64,000 bases of DNA from an uncultured Pseudobutyrivibrio sp. (GTDB taxonomy: Bacteria > Bacillota > Clostridia > Lachnospirales > Lachnospiraceae). Location of the stretch: positions 36,709-100,708 of the forward strand of contig URCQ01000005.1 in assembly GCA_900546435.1 (NCBI GenBank), read 5' to 3'. Numbering within the stretch: the first letter of the stretch is position 1; each line of letters starts with the position of its first letter. The notes beneath the pieces were generated by a model. That model did no database searches, was not told the DNA's origin, and worked only from the letters and a program-made list of their open reading frames with translations. This document shows positions 58,842-64,000 of this stretch, one piece after another. The position numbers were made by a program, and so were the translations under genes.

Positions 58842-61503
58842 AAGTGTAGATTTTGAACAATTAACGCCTATGATGCAGCATTATGTACAGACGAAGGATG
58901 CAAATCCGGACTGTATTTTATTCTATCGTCTTGGCGATTTTTACGAAATGTTCTTTGAAGATGCGGAAGTTGTATCAAAAGAATTGGAATTGACATTGAC
59001 AGGGAAAAGCTGTGGCTTAGACGAGCGTGCACCAATGTGTGGTGTACCATATCATGCTGCAGAAACCTATTTGACGCGTCTGGTACAACGTGGATACAAA
59101 GTTGCTGTGTGTGAACAGGTGGAAGATCCTAAGGAAGCAAAAGGAATGGTAAAACGTGCTGTGACACGCATTGTTACACCAGGAACCAATATGGATGCCA
59201 TGTCACTGGATGAGACAAAAAACAATTATATCATGGGTATCTTTTTTGATGGCGATAAATATGGTCTTGCGATTGCAGATGTCACGACTGCAGATTTTTT
59301 TGTCACAGAAGTTGATTCAAATCGAAGCTGTATGGACGAAATTAACAAATACGTCCCATCGGAAATTGTTTGTAATGAGAATTTTACCATCAGTGGGATT
59401 GATTTGGATGATTTGCGGGAGCGTATGCAAATTTCAATAGCAAAGCTTGACGCGCATTACTTTGATGATCGCCTTTCTGTCGCCGTATTACTTGAACATT
59501 TTCATACGAGTCGTTTGTCTGCACTTGGCTTGGAAGAATTTCCAATGGGAAGTATTTCAGCGGGGGCATTGATGAAATATTTGTCCGAAATCCAGAGGAG
59601 TGCGCTCGAACAGTTTAATCATATACAGCCTTATCTGAATGGTAATTTTATGCTTCTGGATTCTTCCACAAGACGTAATTTAGAATTGGTGGAAACACTT
59701 CGTGAGAAACAAAAAAGAGGTTCTCTGCTTTGGGTTTTAGACAAAACAAAAACTGCAATGGGTGCGCGTATGCTGCGAAGTGATGTAGAACAGCCTTTGA
59801 CGAATGCAACGTTAATTGGAGATCGATTAGATGCCGTTGATGAATTGCTGCATCATATGATTCAGCGGGAAGAGTTACGTGAATATCTGAATCCGATCTA
59901 TGATTTGGAAAGACTTAACACCAGAATTGTCTATCAGACAGCAAATCCAAGAGATTTACTGGCATTTAAAAATTCAGTAGCAATGTTACCGGCGATAAAA
60001 ACGGTTTTAGCAGATTTTACATCAAAAAATCTGGTAGAACTGGCAGAAAATATTGACAGTTTATCGGATATCTGTGCAGATATTGATGCGGCAATCTGCG
60101 AAGAACCACCAATTTCAGCACGTGATGGCGGTATTCTAAAAGATGGATATCACGAAGAAGTTGACCGGTTACGAAAAGCGAAAACCGATGGAAAAAAGTG
60201 GCTGGCAGAGCTGGAGGCAAAGGAACGTGAACGCACCGGCATCAAGAATTTAAAAGTGAAATATAATAAGGTATTTGGTTATTATCTGGAAGTGACAAAT
60301 TCGTATAAGGACCTTGTTCCGGAGGATTATCAGAGAAAACAGACTCTGGCAAATGCGGAACGATTTTTTACGCCGGAGTTAAAGGAATTGGAGGATACCA
60401 TATTAGGGGCAGAAGATAAGCTGATTGCATTGGAATATGAGCTGTTTCGTCAATTGCGCAATCGGATAGCATCCCAGGTGTATCGTATCCAGCAGACAGC
60501 AAAAGCCATTGCACGTCTGGATGTGTATGCTTCTCTTGCTTACGTTGCGGAAAAAAACCATTATTGCAGACCAAAGATTAATACGCGTGGCGTTATTGAT
60601 ATCAAAGGTGGGCGTCATCCAGTGGTTGAACAGATGATGGATCAGCAATTGTTTATTGATAATGACACGTATCTGGATAATAAGAAGCAAAGAGTATCTA
60701 TTATCACAGGACCGAATATGGCAGGAAAATCAACGTATATGCGACAGAGTGCCCTGATTGTTTTGATGGCGCAGATTGGCTGTTTTGTCCCGGCTAAATC
60801 TGCAAATATTGGCATTGTAGACCGCATTTTCACACGCGTGGGTGCGTCGGATGATCTTGCAAGCGGCCAAAGTACTTTTATGGTAGAGATGAATGAAGTG
60901 GCAAATATTTTGCGCAATGCGACAAAGGATTCGTTACTGATTTTAGATGAAATAGGAAGAGGTACCAGCACCTTTGATGGTTTGAGTATTGCCTGGGCGG
61001 TTGTGGAACATATCAGTAATGTAAAATTGATTGGTGCAAAAACATTATTTGCGACACATTATCATGAATTGACAGAATTAGAAGGCAAACTAGAAGGGGT
61101 ACATAATTATTGTATTGCAGTCAAAGAAAATGGCGATGACATTGTATTTTTGCGAAAAATTGTACCGGGTGGAGCGGACAAGAGTTATGGAATTGCCGTT
61201 GCAAAATTGGCAGGACTTCCAGATGAGGTAATAGACCGTGCAAACCGCATTGTGACACAGCTTTGTGAAAACGATATTGTAGATCTGGCAAAGAATATTG
61301 CAGTAGAAGGACAGACGACCCAAAGCAGAAAACAAACGAAGCCATTAGACGACGTGGATAAAGCACAAATGTCATTCTTTGACACAATTAGTGATGATGC
61401 GATCATTGATGAATTACGTCATTTGGATATCAGCCATATGACACCACTTGAAGCAATGAATGCACTCAATGAATTACAAGTAAAGGTTAGAAATCGATGG
61501 TAA
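58831..61503 (+). CDS. mutS: DNA mismatch repair protein MutS
   Basis: An 890-residue mismatch-recognition ATPase. The mismatch-reading motif FYRLGDFYEMFFEDA is near residues 31-45 (Phe-x-Glu in FYEMF). The ATPase has Walker A GPNMAGKSTYMRQ (about 627-639), LASGQSTFMVEM, and LILDEIGRGTSTFDG. The C-terminal helix-turn-helix and dimer end are present. The length is typical of MutS1. Its start overlaps the upstream flavoprotein gene by 11 bp and its stop overlaps mutL. Confidence 0.97.
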   Translation: MNHKSVDFEQLTPMMQHYVQTKDANPDCILFYRLGDFYEMFFEDAEVVSKELELTLTGKSCGLDERAPMCGVPYHAAETYLTRLVQRGYKVAVCEQVEDPKEAKGMVKRAVTRIVTPGTNMDAMSLDETKNNYIMGIFFDGDKYGLAIADVTTADFFVTEVDSNRSCMDEINKYVPSEIVCNENFTISGIDLDDLRERMQISIAKLDAHYFDDRLSVAVLLEHFHTSRLSALGLEEFPMGSISAGALMKYLSEIQRSALEQFNHIQPYLNGNFMLLDSSTRRNLELVETLREKQKRGSLLWVLDKTKTAMGARMLRSDVEQPLTNATLIGDRLDAVDELLHHMIQREELREYLNPIYDLERLNTRIVYQTANPRDLLAFKNSVAMLPAIKTVLADFTSKNLVELAENIDSLSDICADIDAAICEEPPISARDGGILKDGYHEEVDRLRKAKTDGKKWLAELEAKERERTGIKNLKVKYNKVFGYYLEVTNSYKDLVPEDYQRKQTLANAERFFTPELKELEDTILGAEDKLIALEYELFRQLRNRIASQVYRIQQTAKAIARLDVYASLAYVAEKNHYCRPKINTRGVIDIKGGRHPVVEQMMDQQLFIDNDTYLDNKKQRVSIITGPNMAGKSTYMRQSALIVLMAQIGCFVPAKSANIGIVDRIFTRVGASDDLASGQSTFMVEMNEVANILRNATKDSLLILDEIGRGTSTFDGLSIAWAVVEHISNVKLIGAKTLFATHYHELTELEGKLEGVHNYCIAVKENGDDIVFLRKIVPGGADKSYGIAVAKLAGLPDEVIDRANRIVTQLCENDIVDLAKNIAVEGQTTQSRKQTKPLDDVDKAQMSFFDTISDDAIIDELRHLDISHMTPLEAMNALNELQVKVRNRW

Positions 61504-63356
61504 GAAATAAAATTGCAGTTTTAGAAAAAGCAACCATAGACAAAATTGCCGCTGGGGAAGTGGTGGAACGACCAGCTTCCGTGGTTAAGGAATTGGTGGA
61601 AAACGCCATTGATGCCGGGGCAGATGCAATTACTGTGGAAATCAAAGATGGCGGCAAGTCCTATATCCGTATTACAGACAATGGATGTGGCATACCGGAA
61701 GAGGAATTGCCGGTTGCTTTTTTGCGTCATTCTACATCAAAATTGCGTGATGCATCGGAACTTTCTGATATTCATACACTAGGCTTTCGTGGGGAAGCAC
61801 TTTCAAGTATCAGTGCCGTATCAAGAGTGGAAATGATTACCAAGCTGCAAACAGAATTGATGGGGGTTCGCTATGTTGTTGAGGGCTCACAAGAGGTTTC
61901 CATGGATAAAATTGGAGCACCGGATGGAACAACCATTATGGTATATCAGCTCTTTTTTAACACACCTGCACGAAAGAAATTTTTGAAATCTGATATGACA
62001 GAAGCCTCTTATATTTCAGAATTGATGGAGCGATTAGCACTTTCACATCCGGATGTATCGTTTCTTTTCATTTCAAATAAAAAGGAAAAAATACATACTT
62101 CGGGAAATGGTAATCTGATGGATACGATTTATCAGATCTATGGCAGACAAATAGCATCGAATTTATTAGCGGTAGAAAAGGAAACAGATTTGCTGATGGT
62201 AAGCGGATTTATTGGAAATTCAAATGTTGCACGTGGAAATCGCAGCTTGGAAAACTTTTATATCAATGGCCGCTATATAAAAAGTCCTTTGTTATCGAAA
62301 GCAGTAGAAGAAGGATATGTGGGATATCTGATGCAGCATCAGTATCCATTTTGTGTGCTACAGATTACAACAAAAGAAGCGGCTGTAGATGTCAATGTGC
62401 ATCCGACAAAGCAGGAAGTACGATTTGATGATGAAATTGCAATTGCAGATATCTTTAAAACACTTGTTTTTGAACGTTTGCATCAGCGGGAAGATATTGC
62501 GGAAGTGACACTTGACGAGGAGATAGAGAAAGAGAAAGAGCAAAGCAAACCCGTTACAGAAGAACGTACCCCAGAACCTTTTGAAAAGGCACGTTTACAG
62601 CAGATGCGTGAAAAAATCACAAAACAAATTCATGCAGATACACCTTACGAACGCAAATATCAGGAATTTTATCAAAAACGTGAAAGCGACACAAATGCAC
62701 ATGCGCCAAAGCAGGAACTTCCAGAAACATCAAAACCTGCCACATATGAACAGACAAGTTTTTTGACGAGAGAAGCAAGGGCAAAACATCATATTATCGG
62801 ACAGGTTTTTGACACATATTGGCTGATTGAACACGATAATAAGTTATACATTATTGATCAGCATGCAGCACATGAGAAAGTGTTGTATGAGCGTATGATG
62901 AAACAATTAAAAAATAAAGAAATGACAACACAATATGTCAGTCCGCCAATCATACTGTCACTTACAAGAGCAGAACAGGATATCTTAGAACGCTTTGCAG
63001 ATGTGTTTGCAGAATTGGGATATGTGATATCACCGTTTGGTGGCAATGAATTTGCAATTGAAGGCGTTCCGGGAAATCTGTTTTCTTTTGATGTGAAAAC
63101 TTTTTTTATGGAACTGTTGGCATCTTGTGATTCTTTGAAGGGAAATGATGGTCATGATATGATCTTAGAGAAAATAGCATCTATGTCATGTAAGGCCGCA
63201 ATCAAAGGAAATAACCAGCTTTCGAGGCCGGAAATAGAAGCATTGTTAGAAGAACTGCTTTCCCTGGAGAATCCTTATCATTGTCCGCATGGCAGACCGA
63301 CCATCATCGCAATGACAAAATATGAGTTAGAAAAGAAATTTAAGAGGATTGTATAA
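61497..63356 (+). CDS. mutL: DNA mismatch repair protein MutL
   Basis: A 619-residue MutL. The GHKL ATPase motifs are VVERPASVVKELVENAIDAGA (in parts, with the Mg-binding Glu and Asn), DNGCGI and TLGFRGEALSSISAVS. A variable linker spans about 345-435. The C-terminal endonuclease motif is DQHAAHEKVLYE, matching DQHA-x2-E-x4-E. Hence this is an endonuclease-active MutL, as expected where MutH is absent. Start overlaps mutS by 7 bp; miaA follows after 2 bases, the usual mutS-mutL-miaA order. Confidence 0.97.
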   Translation: MVRNKIAVLEKATIDKIAAGEVVERPASVVKELVENAIDAGADAITVEIKDGGKSYIRITDNGCGIPEEELPVAFLRHSTSKLRDASELSDIHTLGFRGEALSSISAVSRVEMITKLQTELMGVRYVVEGSQEVSMDKIGAPDGTTIMVYQLFFNTPARKKFLKSDMTEASYISELMERLALSHPDVSFLFISNKKEKIHTSGNGNLMDTIYQIYGRQIASNLLAVEKETDLLMVSGFIGNSNVARGNRSLENFYINGRYIKSPLLSKAVEEGYVGYLMQHQYPFCVLQITTKEAAVDVNVHPTKQEVRFDDEIAIADIFKTLVFERLHQREDIAEVTLDEEIEKEKEQSKPVTEERTPEPFEKARLQQMREKITKQIHADTPYERKYQEFYQKRESDTNAHAPKQELPETSKPATYEQTSFLTREARAKHHIIGQVFDTYWLIEHDNKLYIIDQHAAHEKVLYERMMKQLKNKEMTTQYVSPPIILSLTRAEQDILERFADVFAELGYVISPFGGNEFAIEGVPGNLFSFDVKTFFMELLASCDSLKGNDGHDMILEKIASMSCKAAIKGNNQLSRPEIEALLEELLSLENPYHCPHGRPTIIAMTKYELEKKFKRIV

Positions 63357-63358
63357 AA

Positions 63359-64000
63359 ATGACAAAAAAACCACCGCTTATTATTTTAGCCGGTCCAACG
63401 GCTGTGGGAAAAACAGAATTATCGATTTCGCTGGCAAAAGCGATTGGTGGAGAGATTATTTCTTGTGATTCTATGCAGGTATATCGTTATATGGATATCG
63501 GATCTGCAAAAATTCAGCCACACGAGATGGAGGGAGTGCCTCATTATCTGGTGGATGCATTATTGCCGGATGAACCATTTCATGTGGCACGCTTTGTAGA
63601 GATGGCAAAAGATGCAATGCAAAAAATCTATGCAAATGGGCATATACCGATTGCTGTTGGTGGAACAGGATTTTATATACAGGCTCTTTTATATGATGCT
63701 GATTTCTCAGAAGAAGTATCTGATGGCAGGATTCGAAGCGAATTAGAGGCTTTTGCAGCAAATCACGGCGCCAAAGCGTTACATGAAAGGCTGCGTCAGG
63801 TGGATCCGGAAAGTGCGGATACCATTCATCCGAATAATGTGAAGCGCGTTATTCGTGCAATTGAATTCTATGAGATGCATGGCATGCCAATTTCCTTACA
63901 TAATCAGACACAGCGACAAAAAGAATCGCCATATGATTTCCGTTATTTTGTGCTGAATGATGACCGCGCGAATCTCTACAAAAGAATTGATGCGCGCGTC
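63359..64000 (+). CDS. miaA: tRNA dimethylallyltransferase MiaA, N-terminal part
   Basis: The gene runs off the right edge; 214 residues are seen. MiaA adds a dimethylallyl group to A37 of tRNAs that read UNN codons. The P-loop LAGPTAVGKTELS is at about residues 10-22, followed by ISCDSMQVYRYMDIGSAK, VGGTGFYIQALLY and HPNNVKRVIRAIE, all family motifs. The ATG at 63359 begins two bases after the mutL stop, with AAGAGGATTG as ribosome site inside mutL. Confidence 0.95.
   Translation, partial: MTKKPPLIILAGPTAVGKTELSISLAKAIGGEIISCDSMQVYRYMDIGSAKIQPHEMEGVPHYLVDALLPDEPFHVARFVEMAKDAMQKIYANGHIPIAVGGTGFYIQALLYDADFSEEVSDGRIRSELEAFAANHGAKALHERLRQVDPESADTIHPNNVKRVIRAIEFYEMHGMPISLHNQTQRQKESPYDFRYFVLNDDRANLYKRIDARV

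Noticed and set aside
1..64000. tRNA, rRNA, CRISPR arrays, prophage or intact insertion sequences
   Set aside because: I read both strands of the intergenic regions and found no cloverleaf-type sequence, no regularly spaced repeats and no transposase or phage genes.

Overview
The window looks like a chromosomal, housekeeping stretch from a spore-forming, low-to-moderate G+C member of the Clostridia, most likely Lachnospiraceae. The reasons are strong AGGAGG-type ribosome binding sites, TTGACA/TATAAT promoters, a CIRCE-controlled groESL operon, Rex, and an ABC-F ATPase. The gene sets parE-parC-folate, yqfC-yqfD-phoH-HD-ybeY and mutS-mutL-miaA are also typical. Endospore formation is indicated by YqfC/YqfD, a SpoVB/MurJ-family flippase, a BofC-like protein, FtsK/SpoIIIE and a cysteine-rich small protein behind a sigma-K-like promoter. 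I see no rRNA, tRNA, CRISPR array, prophage or intact insertion sequence. No stretch longer than 300 bases lacks a gene.

Layout: 1-3.3 kb topoisomerase IV (parE 5'-truncated by the window edge, parC). 3.3-8 kb a compact folate operon: a FolC-FolE fusion, an HD-domain protein, FolP, a FolB-FolK fusion, then a CPBP membrane protease. 8-10.4 kb mgsA, a DUF308 membrane protein and a DUF2974 hydrolase. 10.4-12.6 kb groES-groEL with CIRCE. 12.6-14.9 kb degV and purA. 15-18.6 kb a GldA/GldFG-type ABC exporter with a DUF4340 protein. 18.6-19.6 kb a small membrane protein and a SEC-C protein. 19.6-23 kb (minus strand) aroF-tyrA-aroA. 23.1-24.4 kb a secreted protein with one InlB-type repeat. 24.4-27 kb leuS. 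27-28.2 kb short minus-strand genes, probably sporulation-linked. 28.2-31.4 kb icd and an ABC-F ATPase. 31.4-37.3 kb rex, an unknown coiled-coil protein, nnr, alr, an antitoxin-less mazF and a CorC/HlyC protein. 37.3-41.3 kb yebC, glgA, tepA, uppP. 41.3-48.5 kb ftsK/spoIIIE, fhs, folD, a zinc-ribbon/TPR protein, rlmH. 48.5-55.9 kb yqfC, yqfD, phoH, a degenerate PgpH-like protein, ybeY, a DUF3048 protein, a SpoVB-like flippase and a bofC-like gene. 56-64 kb two FAD oxidoreductases, mutS, mutL and the 5' part of miaA.

How genes work together: the folate operon supplies tetrahydrofolate, which Fhs and FolD at 44-47 kb load with one-carbon units. The operon carries FolE, FolB, FolK, FolP and FolC but no Nudix FolQ, so the embedded HD protein is a candidate for the missing dihydroneopterin-triphosphate dephosphorylation step. 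Rex (NADH/NAD+ sensor) and Nnr (NAD(P)H-hydrate repair) share one operon with an unknown coiled-coil protein. Alr and UppP serve peptidoglycan, and MutS/MutL repair mismatches.

Most of the window is conventional. The best leads are the FolC-FolE fusion, which keeps an intact internal Shine-Dalgarno and out-of-frame tandem stops; the folate HD protein; the sigma-K-like promoter of the cysteine-rich protein; the PgpH-like protein that has lost its HD dyad; and several palindromes lying on strong promoters. I did not find a clearly new multi-gene system.
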